Below are positions 15,301 to 22,798 of a DNA stretch of 45,633 bases, one piece after another. The notes below the pieces were generated by a model, which saw only the letters and a program-made list of their open reading frames with translations, searched no databases and was not told where the DNA came from. A program made the position numbers and the translations under genes. Position 1 is the first letter of the stretch. Every line of letters starts with the position of its first letter. This DNA is from Bacteroidaceae bacterium. GTDB lineage: Bacteria > Bacteroidota > Bacteroidia > Bacteroidales > Bacteroidaceae. The stretch is from the NCBI GenBank assembly GCA_017650045.1, contig JAGCFP010000015.1, positions 1 through 45,633 on the forward strand, written 5' to 3'.

Positions 15301-16323
15301 TCAATCAAATAAATCTCTTTCTGCTCCCACCTTGAAGCGTCCAAGGTGTTTGTAAGCCAATTCTGTCACTTCACGTCCTCGAGGAGTACGTTTGATAAAA
15401 CCTTCTTTAATCAAGAATGGCTCATAGACATCTTCGATAGTACCAGCATCCTCACCAAGTGCTGTTGCAATGGTAGTGATACCCACAGGTCCGCCCTTGA
15501 ACTTATCGATGATGGTAAGCAATATCTTATTGTCAATCTGATCAAGTCCATATTTATCAATATTGAGTGCACTAAGCGCATAACGGGCTATCTTGAGATC
15601 TATCTCTCCCGTTCCCTCTACTTGTGCAAAATCGCGAACGCGACGCAGCAATGCATTGGCTACACGTGGGGTTCCACGACTGCGGGATGCTATCTCTGCA
15701 GCTGCCTCTTCTTTGATAGGTACTCCTAAAATGCCTGCTGAGCGCTTCACGATTTTCTTCAACACCACATTGTCGTAGTATTCTAGGTGAAGATTGATAC
15801 CAAAGCGCGCACGAAGAGGAGCAGTCAGTAAACCACTACGAGTAGTGGCACCAACTAGCGTAAAAGGATTCAGGTCTATCTGTATGCTGCGTGCTGAGGG
15901 TCCTTTATCTATCATGATATCGATACGATAATCTTCCATCGCTGAATAGAGGTACTCCTCTACAACAGGAGAAAGACGGTGAATCTCATCGATAAACAAC
16001 ACATCATTAGGTTCTAGGCTGGTAAGGATACCAGCCAAGTCGCCAGGTTTGTCGAGCACAGGACCCGAGCTAATCTTGAATCCTACGCCCAATTCATTGG
16101 CAATGATATTGCTCAAAGTGGTCTTTCCCAATCCTGGAGGACCATGTAGCAATGTGTGATCCAAGGCTTCACCACGTAGTTTCGCTGCACGCACGAACAC
16201 GCGCAGATTGTCCACCACCTGCTCCTGTCCGCTGAAGTCCTCAAAGCGCAAGGGTCGCAAGGCATTCTCAAAGTCCTTGTCACTTGCACTCTGTTGCTGT
16301 CTTATGTCAAATTCGTCATTCAT
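15301..16323 (-). CDS. ruvB: Holliday junction branch migration ATPase RuvB
   Basis: 340-aa AAA+ motor that drives branch migration with RuvA during recombination repair. The N-terminus has [18 protein letters not shown], Walker [12 protein letters not shown], Walker [11 protein letters not shown], sensor 1 and arginine-finger region [17 protein letters not shown], and the C-terminal winged helix ([20 protein letters not shown]). Full length is normal for the family. It is the first gene of the minus-strand run toward 10136. A promoter on this strand lies at 16344-16375. Confidence 0.97.
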   Translation of the reverse strand: MNDEFDIRQQQSASDKDFENALRPLRFEDFSGQEQVVDNLRVFVRAAKLRGEALDHTLLHGPPGLGKTTLSNIIANELGVGFKISSGPVLDKPGDLAGILTSLEPNDVLFIDEIHRLSPVVEEYLYSAMEDYRIDIMIDKGPSARSIQIDLNPFTLVGATTRSGLLTAPLRARFGINLHLEYYDNVVLKKIVKRSAGILGVPIKEEAAAEIASRSRGTPRVANALLRRVRDFAQVEGTGEIDLKIARYALSALNIDKYGLDQIDNKILLTIIDKFKGGPVGITTIATALGEDAGTIEDVYEPFLIKEGFIKRTPRGREVTELAYKHLGRFKVGAERDLFD

Positions 16324-16343
16324 TCACTTTACAGATTTGAGTA

Positions 16344-16375
16344 CAAAGATAATATAAACCGAATGCAGAAAGAAA
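16344..16375 (-). promoter_or_regulatory. Promoter of ruvB run
   Basis: On the minus strand TTTC (16372-16375), 20 bp, then TATCTTTG (16344-16351). The -7 element is perfect and the -33 element has one mismatch. It lies about 20 bases upstream of the ruvB start. The rest of the 225-bp divergent gap to cysK holds only the cysK promoter. Confidence 0.6.
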
Positions 16376-16488
16376 AAATTAGGGCAAAAATGTTTCTCAT
16401 TTATGGATTGATTTTTACACAAGTCCCCAAATAGCATCACATGATTATGGTATATTGCTGCTGTTTTATCCAATATTAGCACAAATCT

Positions 16489-16520
16489 TTTGGAGGGAAT
16501 TCCAAATATCTCTAATTTCG
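16489..16520 (+). promoter_or_regulatory. Promoter of cysK
   Basis: TTTG (16489-16492), exactly 20 bp, then TAATTTCG (16513-16520): a perfect -33 element and a -7 element with one mismatch, 28 bases before the start codon. Confidence 0.6.
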
Positions 16521-16548
16521 TGCCAACAAATCGATAAAAAGAACAATT

Positions 16549-17496
16549 ATGACAAAGATTGCAAAACAGCTGACAGAGCTCATTGGCAACACCCCGCTTC
16601 TGGAGCTCAACAAGTTTTCTAAGGAGAAAGGCATACAAACTCCTTTGGTAGTAAAAGTGGAATTCTTCAACCCTGGAGGCAGTGTGAAAGACCGTATCGC
16701 TCTGGCCATGATAGAAGATGCAGAGCAGCGGGGACTGCTGAAACCAGGCGCCACCATCATAGAACCCACCAGTGGAAATACAGGTGTAGGATTAGCATTG
16801 GTATCTGCTGTGAAAGGCTATAAACTCATCCTTACCATGCCTGATACGATGAGTGTGGAACGCAGAAATCTGGTAAAAGCCTATGGTGCTGAAGTGCGCT
16901 TGACTCCAGGAAAAGACGGCATGGCTGGTGCTATTCGTGCAGCAGAGGAACTGCGTGATTCCATCCCTGGTAGTATCATCTTGCAACAGTTCGAGAATCC
17001 TGCCAATCCTGCCAAGCATTATGCCACAACGGGTGTAGAGATTTGGGAGCAGACAGAAGGTAAGATTGATATCTTCGTAGCAGGTGTGGGTACTGGTGGA
17101 ACAGTATCAGGCGTGGGTAAGCGACTGAAAGAACTGAATCCTCAAATCAAGATTATAGCAGTGGAGCCTAAATCGTCTGCTGTACTTAACGGAGGACCAA
17201 GCGGCCCCCATAAGATTCAAGGCATTGGTGCAGGTTTCGTGCCAAAGACCTACGATGCTGACATCATCGATGAAGTTTTTGATGTAGAGAATGATGATGC
17301 TATTCGTACAGGACGAGAATTGGCCAAAACAGAAGGATTGCTTGTGGGAATCTCTGCTGGTGCTGCTGCTTTTGCTGCTGCAGAGATAGCAAAGCGACCA
17401 GAAAATCAAGGTAAGCGCATCGTGGCGCTATTGCCAGATACTGGCGAGCGTTATCTCTCCACTGTGCTTTATGCTTTCGATGAGTATCCGTTGTAA
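16549..17496 (+). CDS. cysK: Cysteine synthase A (O-acetylserine sulfhydrylase)
   Basis: PLP enzyme making L-cysteine from O-acetylserine and sulfide in the cytoplasm. The Schiff-base lysine is in [11 protein letters not shown] (Lys47). The substrate loop is [11 protein letters not shown], the phosphate-binding loop [12 protein letters not shown], and the C-terminal part contains [12 protein letters not shown]. At 315 aa it is full length and has no CBS domain, so it is CysK rather than cystathionine beta-synthase. It is monocistronic: its own promoter lies upstream and a hairpin terminator follows at 17511-17559. Confidence 0.97.
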   Translation: MTKIAKQLTELIGNTPLLELNKFSKEKGIQTPLVVKVEFFNPGGSVKDRIALAMIEDAEQRGLLKPGATIIEPTSGNTGVGLALVSAVKGYKLILTMPDTMSVERRNLVKAYGAEVRLTPGKDGMAGAIRAAEELRDSIPGSIILQQFENPANPAKHYATTGVEIWEQTEGKIDIFVAGVGTGGTVSGVGKRLKELNPQIKIIAVEPKSSAVLNGGPSGPHKIQGIGAGFVPKTYDADIIDEVFDVENDDAIRTGRELAKTEGLLVGISAGAAAFAAAEIAKRPENQGKRIVALLPDTGERYLSTVLYAFDEYPL

Positions 17497-17510
17497 ATTG
17501 TTTGTTATAT

Positions 17511-17559
17511 ATCCGCTACGTTTCCTTGAGGTTTATTGCCAACAAGGAAAGTAGCGGAT
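17511..17559. terminator. Long bidirectional hairpin terminator
   Basis: ATCCGCTAC then TTTCCTTG (17511-17528, with one bulged G at 17520) pairs with CAAGGAAA then GTAGCGGAT (17543-17559) around a 14-base loop. It lies between cysK and the convergent GNAT gene, whose stop it touches. Confidence 0.75.
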
Positions 17560-18041
17560 TATATTTTGGCCAAGTTTTCCAATGCTTTGGCATCAAGGCG
17601 ATAGACAGTCCATTGGTCCATTGGTATGGCTCCTAATGAGAGATAGAAATCGATGCTGGGCTTGTTCCAATCAAGGCATGTCCACTCCATTCTTCCACAA
17701 TGCCTTTCACGAGCGATTCCTACCAAGTGTAACAGCAAGGCCTTTCCATAACCCTGTCCACGATATTCAGGCCATACGAAAAGATCCTCCAAATAAAGTC
17801 CAGAGTGTCCTAAGAACGTAGAGAAATTGAAGAAATACAATGCGAAGCCCACTTCGCGTCCATCTACCACAGCAAATACAGCCTCAGCCCTTTGATGGTC
17901 GAACATCTCGCTTTCTAAAGTTGCAAAATCTGCAATGACTTCATTCTCCAACTCTTCATATCTGGCGATGCCTTTGATAAACTCTAACAGCAACGCCACA
18001 TCCTTGCGCTCTGCTTTCCGAATTGTAAAATTCTGCTCCAT
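17559..18041 (-). CDS. GNAT family N-acetyltransferase
   Basis: 160-aa acetyltransferase using acetyl-CoA. The pattern EDLFVWPEYRGQGYGKALLLHLVGIA (key part RGQGYGKALL) is the acetyl-CoA pyrophosphate loop of motif A. The N-terminus FTIRKAERKDVALLLEFIKGIARYEELE resembles the diamine or thialysine acetyltransferase (SSAT-like) subgroup, which is only a suggestion for substrate. It starts 47 bp after the SDR gene on the same strand and may share its transcript. Confidence 0.88.
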   Translation of the reverse strand: MEQNFTIRKAERKDVALLLEFIKGIARYEELENEVIADFATLESEMFDHQRAEAVFAVVDGREVGFALYFFNFSTFLGHSGLYLEDLFVWPEYRGQGYGKALLLHLVGIARERHCGRMEWTCLDWNKPSIDFYLSLGAIPMDQWTVYRLDAKALENLAKI

Positions 18042-18088
18042 TTATAATCTTTGTTCGTTAGTGGCTAATACTACTCCTTTACATCGAC

Positions 18089-18826
18089 TTACAACTTAAT
18101 CTTGCGCCACAGCCATCGTGGGATAAGGCGCCAGAAAAAAGTGAGAATACGATAGCGACAATCTATCACGCGGACATGACGACCTCTATAGATAGAACGA
18201 ACAATGTCACGCGCCACCGTTTCAGGCTTCATCAACATGGGATAATGGAAAGAGCCATTTAGTAAAGCTGTATCCACAAAACCTGGACGAATGTCCGTGA
18301 AGCGGATATTCAGACTCCTTTGATGGGCTTGCTGCTCCAATGCCTGCAGATAGCTTGACTGTAGGGCTTTTGTGGCAGAATAGGAAGGAGCAGGACCTAA
18401 TCCTTTAGTACCCGCAATTGAAGTAATGGCAGCAATGTGTCCTCCCCCTCGTTCTGCAAAGTATCTGTATGCTGTACCAATCATCCGAGTGAAACCAACG
18501 GCATTCGTTTCCATCGTTTGCAGCTCAATGTCTGGCTCTAAAGTACGGTTTTGCCTGCCTATACCTGAGGCGTGAAAGTACAGATCCATCCCTCCAAGTT
18601 TCTCAATAAGACTCAAGAGCAACTCACTGGCATCCGACTTTGTCACATCAATAGCCATCACCTCTATACAATCTGGTGCCAGAGCTTTCAAATCCTGTAA
18701 TTGTTGCTCCCGTCGTGCAGCTATTCCCAAGTGCCAACCATCGGCCAGTAACAACTTTGCCACTTCCAGTCCTATACCAGAACTGGCACCCATAATGATT
18801 GCTTTCCCGTCCATAAAACTATGCAT
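18089..18826 (-). CDS. Short-chain dehydrogenase/reductase
   Basis: 245-aa NAD(P)-dependent oxidoreductase of the SDR superfamily. The nucleotide-binding motif is GASSGIGLEVAKLL near residue 14. The catalytic Ser is in AAITSIAG and the catalytic pair in YSATKALQSS (Tyr and Lys). The C-terminus is basic and amphipathic (FFWRLIPRWLWRKIKL), suggesting membrane association. The substrate is unknown. A TACATTTG -7 box at 18844-18851 leaves only about 10 nt before the first Met, so the second Met (MDGKAII, 18814) may be the real start. Confidence 0.9.
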   Translation of the reverse strand: MHSFMDGKAIIMGASSGIGLEVAKLLLADGWHLGIAARREQQLQDLKALAPDCIEVMAIDVTKSDASELLLSLIEKLGGMDLYFHASGIGRQNRTLEPDIELQTMETNAVGFTRMIGTAYRYFAERGGGHIAAITSIAGTKGLGPAPSYSATKALQSSYLQALEQQAHQRSLNIRFTDIRPGFVDTALLNGSFHYPMLMKPETVARDIVRSIYRGRHVRVIDCRYRILTFFWRLIPRWLWRKIKL

Positions 18827-18843
18827 CTGTAATTCGCTTGCTG

Positions 18844-18851
18844 CAAATGTA
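18844..18851 (-). promoter_or_regulatory. -7 box of SDR gene
   Basis: Reads TACATTTG on the minus strand, matching TAnnTTTG. The -33 region is only T-rich. Confidence 0.4.
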
Positions 18852-18901
18852 ATATTTTATTGCTAACTAGAAAAATTTTAATTCCTAATTAGGAAAAAAG
18901 A

Positions 18902-19017
18902 TTACGGCTAACTACAACGTATGTTACGGCTATCTATCCCTTGCCTTACGGGTACCTTTTTTTCCTGTGCGTACAAAAATTTGTTTCTGTGCGTAAGCGC
19001 AAATTTTTCTACGTGTA
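18902..19017 (+). repeat. 22-bp-phased repeat array in divergent intergenic region
   Basis: TTACGG occurs at 18902, 18924 and 18946, exactly 22 bp apart. The phase continues with TGCGTA at 18968 and 18990 and CGTGTA at 19012. Spacers between the hexamers are poorly conserved. The array lies in the 279-bp gap between the divergent SDR and membrane-protein genes, just upstream of a TATCTTTG box. Confidence 0.6.
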
Positions 19018-19043
19018 GGCGTAATAACGGTACTAATCAATGC

Positions 19044-19051
19044 TATCTTTG
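19044..19051 (+). promoter_or_regulatory. -7 box upstream of DUF7010-like gene
   Basis: TATCTTTG is a perfect -7 element, 55 bases before ATG 19106. No TTTG is found at the usual distance upstream; the repeat array takes its place. Confidence 0.45.
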
Positions 19052-19105
19052 GAGATATGGCAGATTATCTTTATATTCGCACCCAAAACGAAACAAATAT
19101 TAAGC

Positions 19106-19636
19106 ATGGAACTGAACGAACTGATCAAAGACTGCTCGAAGAGGCAGAAAAAAGGATTGCACTTTATTCTGGCATCCATCGTCATTTGGGGCTTGATACT
19201 GATAGTGCACCTCACAGGCATGACGATAGAACAGAAGAATCTATTTACATTTTGTTGCTCTGCTGTGCTGTTCCCTTTAGCATGGATGTTTTCAAAATGG
19301 CTGAAGATCGATTTTGAAGGCAAGGGCAATCCACTCACGAAGGCAGGCATCTTGTTTTCTATCAATCAGTTGCTTTACATCCTCATCGTAATGTGGGTGT
19401 TTACTGCTGTGCCAGAAAAGATGGTGATGGTCTATGCGATGGTCTTTGGAGCTCATCTCATGCCATTTTCTTGGCTTTATCAGTCGAAGAGCTACCTCGT
19501 ACTTTCCATCTTCATCCCTATTTTCGCACTTGTCATCGGATTGATGTATCCCCCACAAGTATTAGCAGGATTGATGGCCATCATCGAGGTGGTGTTCGCC
19601 ATATGTCTGTTCCATGAATGTAAAAAAATGCAATGA
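19106..19636 (+). CDS. Small membrane protein, DUF7010-like
   Basis: 176-aa integral membrane protein from the chosen start (MELNELIKDCSKRQKKGLHF). An upstream in-frame ATG at 19040 lies ahead of the -7 box and is unlikely. Six hydrophobic segments of about 18-22 residues are visible after a charged N-terminus. It resembles the DUF7010 family as I remember it, function unknown. It is translationally coupled to the following TfoX-N gene through a 4-base ATGA overlap. Confidence 0.7.
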   Translation: MELNELIKDCSKRQKKGLHFILASIVIWGLILIVHLTGMTIEQKNLFTFCCSAVLFPLAWMFSKWLKIDFEGKGNPLTKAGILFSINQLLYILIVMWVFTAVPEKMVMVYAMVFGAHLMPFSWLYQSKSYLVLSIFIPIFALVIGLMYPPQVLAGLMAIIEVVFAICLFHECKKMQ

Positions 19637-19956
19637 TTATGGCGAGTAATGCAGACTTTGTACAATACATCGCCGACCAATGTGCGGAAGCTGGCGAGAT
19701 AGTGACAAGAAAGATGTTTGGCGACTATGGCATCTATTGCAACGGCAAGATTTTTGGTCTTATCTGTGATGATCGTTTCTATCTGAAGCCTACAGATACA
19801 GGAAAGGCACTGTTGAGAAAACTGGATCTTCGTCCGCCTTATGAGGGTGCCAAGGATTATTTCTACATCGAGGAAGTGGACGATCATGAATACTTGTCCA
19901 ATCTTGTACGTGCTACTTGCAAAGCATTGCCAGAGCCAAAACCAAAGAAAAAGTGA
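19633..19956 (+). CDS. TfoX N-terminal domain protein
   Basis: 107-aa cytoplasmic protein with the TfoX/Sxy N-terminal domain: ADFVQYIADQCAEAGEIVTRKMFGDYGIYCNG (key part VTRKMFGDYGIYCNG) and FYLKPTDTGKALL. The domain is known from competence regulators, but stand-alone short versions like this, with a lysine-rich end (PEPKPKKK), have no proven role. The start overlaps the preceding stop (ATGA). An in-frame ATG six bases downstream (19639) is an alternative. Confidence 0.85.
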   Translation: MIMASNADFVQYIADQCAEAGEIVTRKMFGDYGIYCNGKIFGLICDDRFYLKPTDTGKALLRKLDLRPPYEGAKDYFYIEEVDDHEYLSNLVRATCKALPEPKPKKK

Positions 19957-20008
19957 AATGTATAGCAACTTTCTGAGGATAAGATCTGTCTAATACAAAA
20001 TAAGATTT

Positions 20009-20527
20009 GTGATGAAGACAATAAGAATGACTACACTCTGCATAATCTGCTGCTTGATGATTAGTTGCAGTTGGTTTGAAGACACCACTACTCCAGAAGG
20101 TTATGTGAAACACTGCATACGCCTTATGGATAAAAACGGACTTTATGCAGAGGGAGAAGCGTGGCAAGCGATGAAGCAGCAAACGCTGAAAAAGGCTTCG
20201 CAAATTACTACCTTGGAAGAAGCTCATAAGCTGGTTTCTGAAGCTGTACATATAGCAGGAGGCAAACATTCCGTTCTGAACCCTCCTGTAGAAGAAAGGA
20301 AAAACGTTTCAGAGGTAGAGAATGTGCGTACATTCGGGACTCCTACGGCAGGATATGCCAGTGCCAACATTCCTTACCAACTTTCTGATGGCTATACATT
20401 GGTGTTAACTATCGGGCAGGATGTGGCACGCACTGGTGAAGTATTTTGCGATGATCCCATCGCTCCTGATATAGAGACAGAAACTCCTCTGGAGGATGCA
20501 GTAAATTGGATAATCATGAATTATTAA
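20009..20527 (+). CDS. Lipoprotein derived from S41 peptidase with catalytic core deleted
   Basis: 172-aa exported lipoprotein with a lipobox ending at Cys20 (CCLMISC). Residues 30-95 match the N-terminal helical part of Bacteroidota S41 peptidases (PEGYVKHCIRLMDKNGLY, LVSEAVHIAGGKHSVLNPP). Residues 108-172 match their C-terminal end (FGTPTAGYASANIPYQLSDGYTLVLTIG, key part GTPTAGYASAN, then PLEDAVNWI). The intervening region, which normally holds the substrate-binding part and the catalytic Ser and Lys of the tail-specific protease family, is absent. The reading frame is continuous, so this is an in-frame internal deletion rather than a frameshift. It is probably non-catalytic. It is followed 3 bp later by the next gene. 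Confidence 0.7.
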   Translation: MMKTIRMTTLCIICCLMISCSWFEDTTTPEGYVKHCIRLMDKNGLYAEGEAWQAMKQQTLKKASQITTLEEAHKLVSEAVHIAGGKHSVLNPPVEERKNVSEVENVRTFGTPTAGYASANIPYQLSDGYTLVLTIGQDVARTGEVFCDDPIAPDIETETPLEDAVNWIIMNY

Positions 20528-20530
20528 AAT

Positions 20531-21106
20531 ATGAAAAGGACAATTATTTTAGGAACATTATTGCTGCTGTTGGTTATTGGTGCTAAAGCACAAACCAACC
20601 TTGTTGGTCGTGTATATTCCAATCCTAACATCATGGAAGGCATGATAGAAGAGAAACTGAAAGAAGTTGATCTTGATAAGGAAATAGACAAAGCCATCGC
20701 TGATGCTGAAAAGGAGAGAGGCAGGAAACTGACTGACAAGGAAATGGCGGAGGTTCGTGAAAAGGCAGAAGAAACCAAAAAGATGGCGGAAGCTATCGCC
20801 AAAGGTATGACCACTGCCATCTCTGTGGAATTCAAGAATGAAACGGAGGCTATCTATCGCTTAAAGATGAAGATAGACGATAACGCCATGAAGGCTGCAG
20901 GCATGAGTTGGCTGAAACGTCAGGCTCTGAAGGCTTCCCTGGCATTGGCTCCAGAATCGGAGAAAGGCACTTATTCTGTACAAGGTGATCTCGTCATCAT
21001 GACATTGGATGGAGACCAAGACACCTTGCGTCTGAGTCCAGATCGCACGCAGATCTTTGGAAAAATGGATAAAGAGACCCCTTTCACACTAACTTTGACG
21101 AAATAA
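20531..21106 (+). CDS. Exported coiled-coil protein of unknown function
   Basis: 191-aa protein with a signal peptide (KRTIILGTLLLLLVIGAKAQ) and no lipobox. Residues 35-95 are extremely charged and helical (MIEEKLKEVDLDKEIDKAI, KEMAEVREKAEETKKMAEAIAKG), likely a coiled coil. The C-terminal half looks like a small beta-rich domain (GTYSVQGDLVIMTLDGDQDTLRLSPD) resembling lipocalin-like DUF domains. I do not recognise the family. It starts 3 bp after the S41-derived gene and ends 1 base before the next start, so the three are probably one operon. Confidence 0.75.
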   Translation: MKRTIILGTLLLLLVIGAKAQTNLVGRVYSNPNIMEGMIEEKLKEVDLDKEIDKAIADAEKERGRKLTDKEMAEVREKAEETKKMAEAIAKGMTTAISVEFKNETEAIYRLKMKIDDNAMKAAGMSWLKRQALKASLALAPESEKGTYSVQGDLVIMTLDGDQDTLRLSPDRTQIFGKMDKETPFTLTLTK

Positions 21107-21107
21107 A

Positions 21108-21413
21108 ATGTATAAAGTGCGCATCACAGCCATTCGCCAAACGGTGTATACAGATTTAATGGCGAAGTACGAGAACCCCATCGAGCATACCTGCAGTGTG
21201 CTTGAAGGACAGCAATGGATTTCAGAGAATGGGCAGTGTCCTGATGGATTATGTCCTTCTGCTTGGGGCTCTATGCGTGAGTTTGTGGAGGCTTTGGCAC
21301 GTGGTGAAAGCAACTTCTACGATGGTTGGATGCAGAATCCCAAGAGTGCGATGATCAGTTGCAACGATGGTTTTCGTCCGTTTAGTTTTTATCTGGAAGT
21401 AGTGGAAGATTAA
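21108..21413 (+). CDS. TIGR04076 family small protein
   Basis: 101-aa cytoplasmic protein. The pattern YKVRITAIRQ, then a Cys in HTCSVLEGQ and paired cysteines in GQCPDGLCPSAWGSM, then CNDGFRPFSFYLEVVE fits the TIGR04076 family, whose role is unknown. The conserved cysteines suggest metal binding or redox. It is packed against the upstream exported-protein gene. Confidence 0.75.
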   Translation: MYKVRITAIRQTVYTDLMAKYENPIEHTCSVLEGQQWISENGQCPDGLCPSAWGSMREFVEALARGESNFYDGWMQNPKSAMISCNDGFRPFSFYLEVVED

Positions 21414-21429
21414 CAAATAATATGTATCT

Positions 21430-21903
21430 ATGAACATCATTTTTGACGAGGCCAACCAGAATGATATAGACGAACTTGTTCGCCTAAGATTGGCATTTAT
21501 CACTGAAGATGCAGGAGCTTTATCAAGTCGTCAGAAACAATGCATAGAACAACAATTACCAGATTATTTTAATCGGAAACTGGGAAAAGAACTTATTGCA
21601 TTCGTAGCAAGAGATGAAGAACGCATCGTTGCTGTTGCCTACCTACATCTGATTGAAATGCCAGCAAACGCAAGGCTTCTGAATGGTCTATATGGTGAGG
21701 TGCTCAACGTATACACTCTGCCAGAATATAGAGGAAAAGGCCTGTGCACAAAATTGATGCAACAGCTCATAGAATATGGCAAGAAACGCGGATTAGGATG
21801 TATTGATCTCAGTGCCACAGAGAATGGATATCCCATCTATACAAAACTGGGATTTAAGGAAAAAGAACAGAATTATATAGACATGCGGATATATATTCCA
21901 TAA
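21430..21903 (+). CDS. GNAT family N-acetyltransferase
   Basis: 157-aa acetyltransferase. The acetyl-CoA loop is TLPEYRGKGLCTKLMQQLIEY (key part RGKGLCTKLM), followed by LGCIDLSATENGYPIYTKLGF, the usual GNAT C-terminal strand-helix. The N-terminus IIFDEANQNDIDELVRLRLAF is typical. The substrate is unknown. It lies 16 bp after the TIGR04076 gene and is the last gene before the promoter of the channel-caspase operon. Confidence 0.9.
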   Translation: MNIIFDEANQNDIDELVRLRLAFITEDAGALSSRQKQCIEQQLPDYFNRKLGKELIAFVARDEERIVAVAYLHLIEMPANARLLNGLYGEVLNVYTLPEYRGKGLCTKLMQQLIEYGKKRGLGCIDLSATENGYPIYTKLGFKEKEQNYIDMRIYIP

Positions 21904-21937
21904 ATTCGCCATGCAAACCAAAAAAGAAGAAGAAAAA

Positions 21938-21968
21938 CTTGTTTATAAACTAATAACTTGTAACTTTG
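21938..21968 (+). promoter_or_regulatory. Promoter of K+ channel-CHASE2-caspase operon
   Basis: CTTG (21938-21941), 19 bp, then TAACTTTG (21961-21968), a perfect -7 element, 42 bases before the channel start. It is the only convincing promoter found for the six-gene run ending at 28360. Confidence 0.6.
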
Positions 21969-21976
21969 CAAAGTTA
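21961..21976. promoter_or_regulatory. Perfect 16-bp palindrome overlapping the -7 box
   Basis: TAACTTTGCAAAGTTA reads the same on both strands and covers the -7 element and the presumed start of transcription. That is an obvious place for a dimeric repressor to bind. It also creates a TAACTTTG box on the opposite strand. Confidence 0.6.
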
Positions 21977-22009
21977 AACTGCACTCATTTGCATTAAAAA
22001 AATGTTATT

Positions 22010-22798
22010 ATGAGTATCAGAAATAAAATATATCAACTGATAGGGCCTAATAGTTTCGACAACGATAATATTTGGTCCTCGATTTATCATTGGGTGATGT
22101 TCATCGTAATTCTGGTGAGCATTATACCTTTGATGTTTCGTAATCAGCCTCATTATTTCTGGTATTTCGACATTATTCCTGCAATTCTCTTTATTATTGA
22201 CTATATTCTTAGGTGGATGACAGCAGACCTAAACCTGAAAATGGGATGGAAATCATTCTTGGTGTATCCATTTACTCCAATGGCCATTATCGACTTACTG
22301 TCTATCTTGCCTACTGCCCATGTGCTGAATCCGGCATTCAAGACTACTCGTATGGTACGACTGCTGCGCATCGTACGCGTTATAAAATTTATACGCTACT
22401 TCGAGCCTCTGGATATCATCTCTACCGTAGTTCGCAAGCAACGACGTATTCTTTGTACAGTTGCTTCTTTAGCCGTATTCTATACGTTTATCACTGCACT
22501 GATCATGTTCAATGCCGAAGAGGAAATCAACCCCGATACTGGCGAATACCTGTTCAGTTCCTTTTTTGATGCGCTCTATTGGGCTGCCTGCACATTGACA
22601 ACAGTGGGTTATGGTGACCTGTATCCTATATCAGATTTAGGACGTCTTATCAGTATGATATCAGCCTTTGTGGGCATTGCCATTATAGCCTTACCCTCTG
22701 GTGTCATCACTGCAGGTTATCTTGAAGAACTGAAGATCAAGCGCGAACAGAAAGAGGCAAAAAAGATTAACAAACAACCGACTGACCAACAACTATGA
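22010..22798 (+). CDS. Voltage-gated-type potassium channel
   Basis: 262-aa six-TM ion channel. S1-S3 fall at about residues 27-43, 52-70 and 84-101. An S4-like segment with regularly spaced arginines (TTRMVRLLRIVRVIKFIRYF) is at 112-131, S5 at about 148-166, and a pore helix with the K+ filter TTVGYGD at 197-203. S6 ends near residue 238, and a short charged cytoplasmic tail has no RCK or cyclic-nucleotide domain. It conducts K+ across the inner membrane, probably in response to voltage. It is the first gene of the operon and overlaps the CHASE2 gene by 4 bp, so channel and sensor are made together. Confidence 0.93.
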   Translation: MSIRNKIYQLIGPNSFDNDNIWSSIYHWVMFIVILVSIIPLMFRNQPHYFWYFDIIPAILFIIDYILRWMTADLNLKMGWKSFLVYPFTPMAIIDLLSILPTAHVLNPAFKTTRMVRLLRIVRVIKFIRYFEPLDIISTVVRKQRRILCTVASLAVFYTFITALIMFNAEEEINPDTGEYLFSSFFDALYWAACTLTTVGYGDLYPISDLGRLISMISAFVGIAIIALPSGVITAGYLEELKIKREQKEAKKINKQPTDQQL

